Below are positions 52,407-61,219 of a DNA stretch of 64,000 nt, in pieces. Positions within the stretch are counted from its first letter, which is position 1. Every line of letters starts with the position of its first letter. The translations under genes and the position numbers were made by a program. The notes beneath the pieces are model-generated. The model made no database searches, was not told the DNA's origin, and worked only from the letters and a program-made list of their open reading frames with translations. The stretch comes from Imperialibacter sp963977595 (GTDB lineage: Bacteria; Bacteroidota; Bacteroidia; Cytophagales; Cyclobacteriaceae), in the NCBI RefSeq assembly GCF_048007035.1, contig NZ_CP180355.1, forward strand, positions 4,092,001 through 4,156,000, in the 5' to 3' direction.

Positions 52407-52787
52407 TTAAGCGTATTTATTTACCACCCTTTTCAAGCCATCTGTAAGGAGCGAAACGTTGAAATTGATGATCAAACCAACACTTTTTTTCGCTAGCTTC
52501 AGATAGGTTAAAACCTGCGCAAGGGCAATAGGAGGTAATTCTGTTACCGCTTTTATTTCTACTATGATTTGCTTCTCCACAAAAAGGTCAATTCTATACC
52601 CACATTCCAGAACGACACCATCATAAATCAATGGCATCGACTTTTCCTTCTCAACATAAAGCCCAGATTTGACTAATTCGTAGTAAAGACATTCTTGATA
52701 GGAAGATTCAAGCAGGCCCGGGCCCAGCGCTTTATGCACTTTTATGGCGCAGCCGATGATCTTTTCAGTTAGTTGGTTGTCAGTCAT
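52407..52787 (-). CDS. GxxExxY protein
   Basis: 126 residues. GCAIKVHKALGPGLLESSYQ contains the family's GxxExxY motif (GLLESSY), followed by VVLECGYRIDLFVEKQIIVEIKAV and LAQVLTYLKLAKKSVGLIINF. The family (TIGR04256) has a PD-(D/E)XK nuclease-like core and is scattered through genomes with no established role. It stands alone. Confidence 0.92.
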   Translation of the reverse strand: MTDNQLTEKIIGCAIKVHKALGPGLLESSYQECLYYELVKSGLYVEKEKSMPLIYDGVVLECGYRIDLFVEKQIIVEIKAVTELPPIALAQVLTYLKLAKKSVGLIINFNVSLLTDGLKRVVNKYA

Positions 52788-52933
52788 AGTTTTGTGAATA
52801 AGTAGTGATTATTTTACACGATAATTTAACATTATAAAGTTTGTATTTGCATTTTTACTCAAAATGAACGCCACTTTAAAGCTGCGAAGACTCTTTATAA
52901 CTCACTTATCTTTATTGTGAAGGCGAGAAAAAG

Positions 52934-53292
52934 ACCACCACAGAGAAAAAGGATGGACACAGGGAGAAGTCGTCTGCTTCAGGTTTGGTTTTGGCTGCAC
53001 AGCAGGTAAAATCTCTGTGCAACTCTTTTTAACTCTACGGTAGAAATAAAAATAAAGAGGAACCACCGCAGAGAAAGGGGAGGGACACAGAGGAGAGCCT
53101 CCGGCCTCAGGTTCTGCGTTGACTGCCAGTAACAAAATCTCTGTGCAACTCTTTTACCTGCGGTAGAAATAAAAATAAAGAGGAACCACCACAGAGAAAT
53201 GGGAGATACACAGAGAGGCCTCTGGCCTCAGGTTCTGTTTTGGCTGCACAGCAGCTAAAATCTCTGCGCTACTCTGCTATCTCTGTGGTGGG
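52934..53292. repeat. Three-copy ~125-bp non-coding tandem repeat
   Basis: Units start at 52934, 53062 and 53185 (each ACCACCxCAGAG), with lengths of 128, 123 and about 108 bp. They share AAATCTCTGTGCAACTCTTT and TAGAAATAAAAATAAAGAGG. The last unit ends CTCTGTGGTGG, the complement of the unit start, so the array is bounded by an inverted repeat. No open frame of substance occurs. The rest of the 52788-53407 gap holds nothing else. Confidence 0.85.
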
Positions 53293-53407
53293 GAAAATGC
53301 GGTAGTAAAATTCCAGGTACTTACTGAAATAATCCCAGGTATATCAGCACTCCTCAACCGCAGTTCATCAATTGCCCTCTGTCTCGCTGTCACTAGTTGT
53401 GTAGAAG

Positions 53408-55249
53408 CTAACCAAGCGCCTCCAGTTCCTCCTCAAACCCTCCTGATAAAATAGGAAACCGGCACCAGGTGCGGGGGTCTACATTGAAATCGTCGAGGTG
53501 GAAGGCAGGGGCGATGCGCTCTCTTTTCCACTGGTTGCGGCTCCACAGCCTGAAGAAACGCTTGATATGCTGTTTCAGCAACTCGTCTGATTCCAGCTTC
53601 AGCGTTTTCACAATTTCGAAAACCTCCAGTGGCGACTTCCGGTTGCGGATTCCTTCCCGTTCAATGGCGACCATCACATGGTAAGGCATCAGGTCCGTTT
53701 CGTCGCTCTGGTGCTGCTCTTTAGGCCGCAGTTCGGCAGTTGGCGCAAGGCTGTTCACTCTCGCCAAGCCTTCGTAGCCGAGTTCTTTTTGCGCCCATTT
53801 GAGCCATTGTTTTACAAACTCCTTGTCGACAGCGGCAATTGGCGCCAGGCTACCGCTGGTGTCGCCGTCCATGGTGGCATAGCCCACATCGCCTTCACTG
53901 CGGTTGCTGGTGGTGAGTAGCAGTGCATTGGCAATATTGGCTAGCATCCAAATAATGGGCGAGCGTGCTCTCGCTTGGATGTTCTGCAAAGCAATATCAT
54001 CCGTTTCCCAGGTGAGGGGTCTGCGCAGGGCTTTTTCCACCTTTTCTCTGTAGCCTCTTACTTCGTCGTCAATCTGCCATTGGAAGAATGTGGCTCCTAT
54101 GCTTTCGGCCAGCTCTTTGGCGGAGTCGAAAGTATCGTCAGAACTATTCACCGTGCCCTGGTAAGCGGTTTGCAAAATGCTGTGCACAATCGCCTTGTTG
54201 TCATTTGGCAATGAGGATGCCAACCCCAGCTTGGTTTTGAAGGCATCAAACCCCAGCTCTTCTGTGCCCCTTCTTACCATTTCGGCCACCAGCACTGCAC
54301 AGGTAGAAGAGTCGGCGCCTCCGGAAAGTGAAAGCACAAAGCCCTTGCTGTGGCTCTTTCTCATATAGTCGAACAGAGCCAGTGCCGCTGCCTTGGGGAA
54401 CTCTTCATTTTGGTTGGCTATCGGCTTGATTGCCTGGCGTTCCGACTGCTCAGGGTTGCTGAAGTTGACCTCACAGGTTTGCAGCTTCCAGCTGACAAAT
54501 GAAAGCCGCTGCCCGTACGAGAGCAGGTCTCCATTTTGAGCCAGAATCACATCGCCGTCATAAACCATGCGTCCAGCTTCATTACCCAGCAGGTTGCAGT
54601 AGAGGTATGCCACGTTGAATTTCCTGGAGCTTTCAATGACTAGATTTTGCCTGAAACTGGCTTTGCCAAAGGCAAAGTGACTGGCGCTGGGGTTGAGAAT
54701 GAGCTCTACGCCTTTTTCCATATGATGGCAGGCGGGGCGCACGTCATGCCAGGCGTCTTCACAGATCTCAAAGCCCAGGTGCACGTCTTTGAGGTGGAAA
54801 GTCAGTTCGCCGATGGGGTAGGTCTTTCCTCCGGCTTCAATGGCATCGGTGGTAGAAGGTGGCCACGGTGTGAACCACCGGGGCTCATAGTGCACGCCTT
54901 CGTTAGCCAAGGTTTGCTTGGCGTAGAAGCCCTGTATTTGACCGTCGACTACATAGCTGGTGCAATTGTAAACTTTGTTCTGATGTCGCACAGGCAAGCC
55001 AAGTGCTACCGCTAATCCGCCACACTCGGGGGCTATTTCGAGCAAGATCTCCATAGCCCTGGCCGGGAGCCATTCGCTCAGAAATAGATCTTCGCAGCCA
55101 TAGCCGGTGATACACAACTCAGGCAGGCAAAGTAATTCTACACCTTCACTTTTCGCTTGAGCGATACAGGCCAGGATATTGGCTTTGTTGTTTTTCCAGT
55201 CTAAAGGGATTTGGTTGACGGTAGCGCCACCCAGCTTGAGTGTTTTCAT
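53408..55249 (-). CDS. nadE: Glutamine-dependent NAD(+) synthetase
   Basis: 613 residues from ATG 55249 (MKTLKLGGATVNQIPLDW); an ATG 12 bp earlier is possible. The N-terminal nitrilase-type glutaminase (~1-270) has LCLPELCITGYG (Glu), a Lys region, and GFEICEDAW with the Cys of the Glu-Lys-Cys triad. The C-terminal synthetase (~290-613) has the SGGADSS ATP loop. It converts deamido-NAD, glutamine and ATP to NAD. It is monocistronic and preceded by a palindromic element. Confidence 0.95.
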   Translation of the reverse strand: MKTLKLGGATVNQIPLDWKNNKANILACIAQAKSEGVELLCLPELCITGYGCEDLFLSEWLPARAMEILLEIAPECGGLAVALGLPVRHQNKVYNCTSYVVDGQIQGFYAKQTLANEGVHYEPRWFTPWPPSTTDAIEAGGKTYPIGELTFHLKDVHLGFEICEDAWHDVRPACHHMEKGVELILNPSASHFAFGKASFRQNLVIESSRKFNVAYLYCNLLGNEAGRMVYDGDVILAQNGDLLSYGQRLSFVSWKLQTCEVNFSNPEQSERQAIKPIANQNEEFPKAAALALFDYMRKSHSKGFVLSLSGGADSSTCAVLVAEMVRRGTEELGFDAFKTKLGLASSLPNDNKAIVHSILQTAYQGTVNSSDDTFDSAKELAESIGATFFQWQIDDEVRGYREKVEKALRRPLTWETDDIALQNIQARARSPIIWMLANIANALLLTTSNRSEGDVGYATMDGDTSGSLAPIAAVDKEFVKQWLKWAQKELGYEGLARVNSLAPTAELRPKEQHQSDETDLMPYHVMVAIEREGIRNRKSPLEVFEIVKTLKLESDELLKQHIKRFFRLWSRNQWKRERIAPAFHLDDFNVDPRTWCRFPILSGGFEEELEALG

Positions 55250-55275
55250 TCGTTCATTCAAAACCAGATAAGGTA

Positions 55276-55419
55276 TGTTTGATGCGGGACGGCCATCACT
55301 CTACGAAAATGTCATGTTGAGCTTGTCGAAACATAGCTTCAGTGATTTAAACGATCTTCGACAGGCTCAGACTGACATTTGTTTTCACTTGATCGCTGCC
55401 CTCCCGCATCCATCAAACA
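55276..55419. repeat. 144-bp nested palindromic element
   Basis: Outer arms TGTTTGATGCGGGA (55276-55289) and TCCCGCATCCATCAAACA (55402-55419); inner arms at 55310-55330 and 55357-55377 carry TTGAGCTTGTCGAA against TTCGACAGGCTCAG. The inner pair resembles a repeat (GAGCCTGTCGAA) that I recall as common in bacterial intergenic DNA. It looks like a MITE- or REP-type cruciform. Confidence 0.75.
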
Positions 55420-55441
55420 CATCCTTAAAAACAAGCCGAAG

Positions 55442-56185
55442 TTATGGCAGGTTTAGCATTTCACAAGTTTTTTGGGCGGCATCTTGTTCTGCTTTTTTCT
55501 TGCTCAGCCCAAACCCTTTGCCGAAGGGTTCTTCATCCACCATTACAAGTGCTTCAAACTTGCGGGGAAAACTGTCCTGATTGAGTTCGGTAATTTCGAA
55601 CCGAATGTCCCTGTTTTCCTTTTGGGCCCATTCTATGACCTTGCTTTTATAGTTGGGGTTGTTCCGAACGATGTGTTGGATGTCGAAGTGGTTTTTCATC
55701 AGCTTGTTCATCACAAACTTGCGGCAGAACCGGTAGCCTCTGTCGAGGTACACAGCGCCAATGAGTGCCTCCAGGGTGTCGCCATATATGGATTTATGAC
55801 CCACACCGTTACGACCTCCCCCTTCGTACTCTATGATCTCGCCAATGCCCAGTTTTCTTGCAAGGTCATTGAGGCTCTCCCGGTTTACAATACGTGACCT
55901 GATCTCTGTGAGGAAGCCCTCGTCTTTAAAAGGATATTTATTAAAGAGATACTCTGCCACGATCATGCCGAGCACCGCATCCCCCAGGTATTCCAGCCTT
56001 TCGTTCGATTCTTTAAAGCCGTTGTTATTTTCTTTGGCAGCAGAGCTGTGGATGACTGACAGCCGATACACGTGGATGTTGATAGGAGCATGTCCTACAA
56101 TGGTTTTAACGGCCCTGCTTAATGAGCGCTCCTTTTCTGTGTAAATGGTGAAGAATGACTTGAGACGCCTGACCAGATTCAGCAC
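55442..56185 (-). CDS. rnc: Ribonuclease III
   Basis: 247 residues. The signature ERLEYLGDAVLGMIV (catalytic Glu and Asp) is at ~80-95 and the second acid motif DTLEALIGAVYLDRG at ~148; a dsRNA-binding domain ends the protein (FGKGFGLSKKKAEQDAAQ). It processes rRNA precursors and other double-stranded RNA. It shares one base with the fabF stop (56185), making acpP-fabF-rnc one operon. Confidence 0.97.
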   Translation of the reverse strand: MLNLVRRLKSFFTIYTEKERSLSRAVKTIVGHAPINIHVYRLSVIHSSAAKENNNGFKESNERLEYLGDAVLGMIVAEYLFNKYPFKDEGFLTEIRSRIVNRESLNDLARKLGIGEIIEYEGGGRNGVGHKSIYGDTLEALIGAVYLDRGYRFCRKFVMNKLMKNHFDIQHIVRNNPNYKSKVIEWAQKENRDIRFEITELNQDSFPRKFEALVMVDEEPFGKGFGLSKKKAEQDAAQKTCEMLNLP

Positions 56186-57438
56186 TATCCCTCGTATTTA
56201 CGGAAGATGATGGAGGTGTTGTGGCCGCCAAAACCAAAAGTATTGCTTAGTGCGATGTCGATTTTGCGTGCCTGTGCTTTGTTGAATGTGAAATTCAGCT
56301 TGCTGTCCAGCTCTTCGTCGTCAGTGAAGTGGTTAATGGTAGGAGGAACGAGCTGATTTTGAATGGCCATGATTGAAGCCACTGCTTCAATTGCTCCTGC
56401 GGCTCCCAGCAAGTGCCCTGTCATGGATTTGGTAGAGCTGATATTGATGTTGTAGGCGTGGGGCCCAAACACTTCTCTTATCGCCAGCGTTTCGCCTTTG
56501 TCGCCGAGAGGTGTTGAGGTGCCATGAACGTTGATATAATCTACGTCAGTAGTTTTGATACCGGCATCTTTTAGGGCATTGATCATCACATTTTTTGCTC
56601 CCAAACCTTCAGGATGCGGAGCAGTGATGTGGTAAGCGTCGGACGACATGCCCCCGCCAATGAATTCCGCATAGATTTTGGCACCACGGGCTTTGGCATG
56701 CTCAAGCTCTTCAAGAATGATGCATGCTCCCCCCTCGCCCAACACAAAGCCATCTCTGTCCTTGTCGAAAGGTCGGGAAGCTGTGGAAGGGTCGTCGTTG
56801 CGCTCAGAAAGTGCCTTAAGGGCGTTGAATCCGCCCACGCCCGCTTCACACACCGTAGCCTCTGAGCCGCCGGAAACAATCACGTCGGCATGGCCTAGTT
56901 TAATATAATTGAGCGAGTCGATGAGGGCGTTGGTAGCAGAGGCGCAAGCAGAAACCGTAACGAAATTGGGCCCTCTGAAACCGTAAGTGATGGAAATGTA
57001 GCCGGCAGCTATGTCGGCGATCATTTTGGGGATAAAGAATGGATTGAATCTGGGTGTTCCATCGCCACGTGAAAAATCAGTGACTTCGTCCTGAAAGGTT
57101 TTGAGACCGCCTATGCCGGCACCCCAAATCACTCCAACCCTGTCTTTGTCTACTTTTTCCAGGTCAAGACCTGAATGTTTGATGGCCTCTTCACTCACTA
57201 TAAGTGCATACTGAGTGAAGGGGTCCATCTTTCTTGCATCCTTTCTATCAAAATGATTGAGAGGATCATAGTTTTTTACCTCACAGGCGAACTTAGTTCT
57301 GAATTTTTCAGCATCAAAGCGGGTAATAGGGGCCGCACCACTCACTCCATTGGAAAGACCTTTCCAATATTCTTCGAGGTTATTGCCGATGGGGGTAAGC
57401 GCTCCAAGACCTGTAACTACTACTCTTCTGCCATTCAT
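56185..57438 (-). CDS. fabF: 3-oxoacyl-ACP synthase II
   Basis: 417 residues. The Cys-His-His triad is visible: SACASATN (Cys165), NVHGTSTPLGD (His) and KSMTGHLLGAAGA (His). It condenses malonyl-ACP with acyl-ACP in fatty acid synthesis. It starts 25 bp after acpP. Confidence 0.97.
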   Translation of the reverse strand: MNGRRVVVTGLGALTPIGNNLEEYWKGLSNGVSGAAPITRFDAEKFRTKFACEVKNYDPLNHFDRKDARKMDPFTQYALIVSEEAIKHSGLDLEKVDKDRVGVIWGAGIGGLKTFQDEVTDFSRGDGTPRFNPFFIPKMIADIAAGYISITYGFRGPNFVTVSACASATNALIDSLNYIKLGHADVIVSGGSEATVCEAGVGGFNALKALSERNDDPSTASRPFDKDRDGFVLGEGGACIILEELEHAKARGAKIYAEFIGGGMSSDAYHITAPHPEGLGAKNVMINALKDAGIKTTDVDYINVHGTSTPLGDKGETLAIREVFGPHAYNINISSTKSMTGHLLGAAGAIEAVASIMAIQNQLVPPTINHFTDDEELDSKLNFTFNKAQARKIDIALSNTFGFGGHNTSIIFRKYEG

Positions 57439-57463
57439 AAAAGGGTGTCCGCCGGGTTGAGAT

Positions 57464-57700
57464 TTATTTTGCGTTTTCTTCGAGATATGTAATTGCTTGT
57501 CCTACAGTGGTGATATTTTCGGCTTGATCATCAGGAATAGAAATATTGAACTCCTTTTCGAACTCCATGATAAGTTCTACTGTGTCAAGAGAATCAGCAC
57601 CTAAGTCGTTGGTGAAGCTTGCCTCAGGAGTAACTTCAGACTCTTCTACCCCAAGCTTATCCACGATGATAGCCTTAACTTTTTGTGCAATTTCAGACAT
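57464..57700 (-). CDS. acpP: Acyl carrier protein
   Basis: 78 acidic residues with the phosphopantetheine attachment motif GADSLDTVEL (Ser37). It carries acyl intermediates for fabF and other enzymes. First gene of the acpP-fabF-rnc operon. Confidence 0.97.
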   Translation of the reverse strand: MSEIAQKVKAIIVDKLGVEESEVTPEASFTNDLGADSLDTVELIMEFEKEFNISIPDDQAENITTVGQAITYLEENAK

Positions 57701-58240
57701 TTTTTTAATGTTTAGTTAGTAAAAAACACTGCAAAGAAATAGATATTCCCCAATAATGTCAAACAAATTCGTTCAATCTTAATTTTAGCTAAAGATAGCA
57801 AAAAACGGTTTGGGAAGGGCTTTTTTGGGCTGATAATGAATGGGTTATCTGGACTTAAAAGCGAGAGTGCAAGCCGAAGAGAAACATCACTTTAATAGCC
57901 TGAAGGTGCCTTAAAGCAACACTTTACCGAATGGGGCAATTGTTAAAGGCTACAGGTTGTGGTCTGTTGTTGCTTCCTTTGTCTGGCATGCCTGCAGGTA
58001 GTTTCGAGCTGGGAAGTGTGTCGTTGATTGCCTTCAGGGAATAGAAAAGATTTGACAACCGGTGTTTTTTCGACGTTGAATTTGCCCTTTTTGCCTTTAC
58101 AGCTACCACAATAACGCTAACTTTGTGCTGGTAAACGCTCCGCCGCCTGTCACATAGTAGTTAAATGTGTGCTATGCCCACAGGCTTGACAGAAGAGGTA
58201 ATGCCGTAAAAAAACTAATCAAAGATCCCGGGAGCCACAG
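57701..58240. other. 540-bp intergenic region
   Basis: Lies between divergent acpP and the IPExxxVDY gene. I see no convincing gene, tRNA or terminator. A 37-codon frame (57931-58044, MGQLLKATGCGLLLLPLSG) exists but lacks a ribosome site and known relatives, so it is not called. Confidence 0.5.
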
Positions 58241-58669
58241 GTGAAGAGCAAAAAGTTACATATTGAGTACAATTATGACTTCACGCTGCTTGGCCTGGCC
58301 ACTTCAGCCAGGGAGTACAAGCTTGCCTGGCATATCAATAGTGCGCTCGGTGTGAGGCTGGTAAAACAGCAGGAACTCAGTGTGGAATTTCTCAATGATC
58401 GTGAAATCACCATTTCCCACTTTTTATTTAAAACGGAATACAGTACTTTTCGGCTCCTTAAGAATAAGAGCCTGGCAGGTGCCGGAAAATCCGGCTTTTT
58501 ACTAGCTGAGTTGGCTCACTTCGATTATCTCATAATGATTAATGACGACGGCGGATTTTTTGATCCTGATGGTACCCTTACGGCTCTGAAAAGCATTCCC
58601 GTGGTAGAGTACCTGGCCTCAATTAATATCAATAAACTGAAAGAAAAGGAAAATCTTATATTTGAATAA
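58241..58669 (+). CDS. IPExxxVDY-family protein
   Basis: 142 residues from a GTG start with GGGAG 7 bp upstream. The protein begins MKSKKLHIEYNYDFTLLGL and contains SIPVVEYLASININKLKE, a variant of the motif that names the family. Function is unknown; the family is Bacteroidota-specific as far as I recall and is next to pyk here, as in relatives. The stop is 5 bp before the pyk ATG, so the two are co-transcribed. Confidence 0.85.
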   Translation: MKSKKLHIEYNYDFTLLGLATSAREYKLAWHINSALGVRLVKQQELSVEFLNDREITISHFLFKTEYSTFRLLKNKSLAGAGKSGFLLAELAHFDYLIMINDDGGFFDPDGTLTALKSIPVVEYLASININKLKEKENLIFE

Positions 58670-58674
58670 CACTC

Positions 58675-60111
58675 ATGGAAAGCTCACCAATTTTTAATAA
58701 GACGAAAATCATAGCCACCGTAGGGCCTGCCTCTAACAGTAAGGAAATGCTGAAGAGCCTTATACAAACGGGGGTAGATGTTTTCCGCCTCAACTTTTCC
58801 CACGGTTCTCATGAAGACCACCTTAAGGTTATTAAGCTGGTAAGAGAGCTCAACGAGGAAATGGGTACGCACGTGGCGTTGCTACAGGACCTTCAGGGGC
58901 CGAAGATTCGTACCCGTGACATGGAAAATGGGGGAGTGGAAATTGTGCCAGGTCAGGAAATCATTATCACCACAAGAAAGCTGGTAGGCAACGCTCAGAT
59001 TATCAGTACGACCTATGCAGGTATTTGCAACGATGTGAGCATTGGAGATGCCATTCTCATCGACGACGGCAACCTTGAACTGAAAGTGTTGGCCACTTCA
59101 GCCGATGAGGTAAAGTGTCGGGTAGTATACGGTGGAATCTTAAAGTCGAAAAAAGGGATCAACCTCCCGAATACGCCAGTGTCTGCCCCGTCGCTGACTG
59201 AAAAGGATGAGGAGGATTTGTATTTTGGTTTGGAGCATGAGGTCGATTGGATAGCGCTTTCTTTCGTTCGGAAAGCCGAGGATGTACTTGACCTGAAGGA
59301 GAAGATCAGAAGAAAGGGAGGCACCTCGAGGATCATCGCCAAGATTGAAAAGCCCGAAGCACTCAAAAATATTGACGCCATTATCGAAGCGGCCGATGGC
59401 CTGATGGTGGCTCGTGGCGACCTCGGCGTGGAGATTCCTATGGAAGACGTACCGTTAGCCCAGAAGATGATGGTGAGCAAGTGCAACAAGGCGGCAAAGC
59501 CCGTGATTATTGCCACGCAAATGATGGAAAGCATGATTGAAAACCCAAGGCCTACCAGGGCCGAGGCGAACGACGTGGCCAATGCAGTAATGGATGGTGC
59601 TGACACGGTGATGCTAAGTGCAGAGTCTGCTTCAGGCAAATTCCCTATTCAGTCTGTGAAAAGCATGGTAAGGATAATTACCTCCATTGAGCAGGGCACC
59701 GACGTAATGTTCAATAAGTTCTCTGAAAGCAACGACGACTCTGCCACACTTGTGAACGACAAGCTCGTGAGAGCTGCTGCCCGCCTGAGCGCCAACATCG
59801 ACGCCAAAGCTATTTTGGGAATGACGAAATCGGGGTATACTGGTTTCAGACTATCGTCACACAGGCCAAAAGCGAACATCTTTATATTCACAGATGACCG
59901 CAAGATCTTGAACACCATGAACCTCGTGTGGGGTATCCGTGGCTTTTACTACAACCAAAGGGTAGGCTCTGAAGAGACGTTGAAGCACCTGGAAGACATC
60001 CTGATAGACAAGGGATTCCTGCACAAAGGAGATACCGTGGTATACACTGGCTCACAGCCGCACCACTGGGAAAACCGCACCAACATGATGAAGGTGGATG
60101 TAATCGAGTAA
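58675..60111 (+). CDS. pyk: Pyruvate kinase
   Basis: 478 residues. Marks: TKIIATVGPAS, VFRLNFSHGSH, DLQGPKIR, and the catalytic region RIIAKIEKPEALKN then GLMVARGDLGVEIP and IIATQMMESMIENPRPTRAE. It transfers phosphate from phosphoenolpyruvate to ADP at the end of glycolysis. The last ~120 residues form the usual C domain, so it is full length. A terminator follows. Confidence 0.97.
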   Translation: MESSPIFNKTKIIATVGPASNSKEMLKSLIQTGVDVFRLNFSHGSHEDHLKVIKLVRELNEEMGTHVALLQDLQGPKIRTRDMENGGVEIVPGQEIIITTRKLVGNAQIISTTYAGICNDVSIGDAILIDDGNLELKVLATSADEVKCRVVYGGILKSKKGINLPNTPVSAPSLTEKDEEDLYFGLEHEVDWIALSFVRKAEDVLDLKEKIRRKGGTSRIIAKIEKPEALKNIDAIIEAADGLMVARGDLGVEIPMEDVPLAQKMMVSKCNKAAKPVIIATQMMESMIENPRPTRAEANDVANAVMDGADTVMLSAESASGKFPIQSVKSMVRIITSIEQGTDVMFNKFSESNDDSATLVNDKLVRAAARLSANIDAKAILGMTKSGYTGFRLSSHRPKANIFIFTDDRKILNTMNLVWGIRGFYYNQRVGSEETLKHLEDILIDKGFLHKGDTVVYTGSQPHHWENRTNMMKVDVIE

Positions 60112-60137
60112 TATTGATTGTTAATAGATGATGTGAG

Positions 60138-60166
60138 AGCCACCGGAGAGATTCGGTGGCTTTTTT
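60138..60166 (+). terminator. Intrinsic terminator
   Basis: AGCCACCG, 8-base loop, CGGTGGCTTTTTT, 27 bp after the pyk stop. Confidence 0.93.
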
Positions 60167-60363
60167 GTGGCCCTTTGTCTGCGGCTATTCTGCTCATTTC
60201 GAGCGGACTGCCAGAGACGACAATACGCTTCGCCTCTGTCCTCCTTTCAGTCATGGTGTGTTTGACTTGGTGTGCTCTTCCATCTGTCAGGGTAATTTCT
60301 GAGATGACCAGCGAGTAAACAAGATTCGAATTCTTATTTTAGCTTCATCAAAAACTCAATACC

Positions 60364-60951
60364 ATGTTAAAAAGCTTACTCTTTTGCGGCCTTGCTGCTG
60401 TTTCGCTGACGCTAAACGCCCAAACCACCGATCTCCCGTACTATCAAATACCAGCCTACCCGGCGTCCTATGGGCCCGGCACCGTGGCCGCTCGTATGGT
60501 GGACGGCCTGGGCTTTCGCTACTACTGGGCTACCGAAGGGCTGCGTCCTGAAGACCTGGCCTGGAGCCCCGGCGACGAAGCCCGCAGCAGTATGGCTACT
60601 GTCAAGCATATTCATGGCCTCAGTCAGGTGATTGTGAATGCCACCCGCAAGCAACCCAATGTGGGCGGAGATCCTGCGCCGGAAACCTTTGATGCCTTGC
60701 GCAAGGCTACGCTGCTCAACATACAAGAGGCCAGCCAAAAGCTACTCACCGCCAGCGCTGCCGATCTGGAGAGCTTTCGGATGATATTCGGCAGTGGCGA
60801 CAAAGCGCAGGCGTATCCGTTTTGGAACGTGATCAACGGCCCTATTGCCGATGCCCTGTGGCACGTAGGTCAAGTGGTTACTTTCAGGCGTTCGTCCGGC
60901 AATCCATTGCCTAAAGGTGTGGGCGTGCTGGAAGGGAAAAAGTTTGACTAA
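60364..60951 (+). CDS. DinB-like secreted protein
   Basis: 195 residues with signal peptide MLKSLLFCGLAAVSLTLNAQ. The helical body has a DinB-type layout, with His residues in VKHIHGLSQ (~75-80) and WHVGQVVTFRR (~165-175) placed to bind a metal as in DinB/YfiT proteins. DinB enzymes are often metal-dependent thiol transferases in the cytoplasm; this one is exported. Role unknown. It stands alone; a REP-like repeat lies downstream. Confidence 0.8.
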   Translation: MLKSLLFCGLAAVSLTLNAQTTDLPYYQIPAYPASYGPGTVAARMVDGLGFRYYWATEGLRPEDLAWSPGDEARSSMATVKHIHGLSQVIVNATRKQPNVGGDPAPETFDALRKATLLNIQEASQKLLTASAADLESFRMIFGSGDKAQAYPFWNVINGPIADALWHVGQVVTFRRSSGNPLPKGVGVLEGKKFD

Positions 60952-61063
60952 AGAGGTGAGGCTGTTGGGCACGCCGGCCTGCTGTAGTATGTTGCATGCC
61001 ACCTGTATCCTGTGGGCTCGTAGGTTGGTTATGAAACAGCAGCACAATCCTCTGGCACCGACC

Positions 61064-61115
61064 TCTGCAGGGGCGTCATGCCAGTCCTTCGAGTTCGGGA
61101 AATCAGGTATTCGTG
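61064..61115. repeat. REP-like repeat copy A
   Basis: GCAGGGGCGTCATGCC, then ATCAGGTATT 25 bp later. The same frame of GCAGGGGCGT-N25-27-ATCAGG recurs at 63194. Confidence 0.45.
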
Positions 61116-61219
61116 GGCGCACTGTCGGGGTTAACCAGAGGCAATGTTGGGGACACCTGCCTTCCCTTCCAGGTTGGTCGGCCTTAAAGTGAAGGCATAA
61201 TGACTTGGCTGGCTTGCTC

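Noticed and set aside
52934..53292. CRISPR array
   Set aside because: Units are ~125 bp and nearly identical throughout, with no short repeat-spacer alternation and no cas genes.
57931..58044. 37-codon hydrophobic frame in the acpP upstream gap
   Set aside because: No Shine-Dalgarno, no known relatives, and upstream open frames are equally plausible by chance.
59013..59639. 208-codon open frame on the minus strand inside pyk
   Set aside because: It lies wholly antisense to a complete pyruvate kinase gene, has no ribosome site and reads like a codon-bias shadow.
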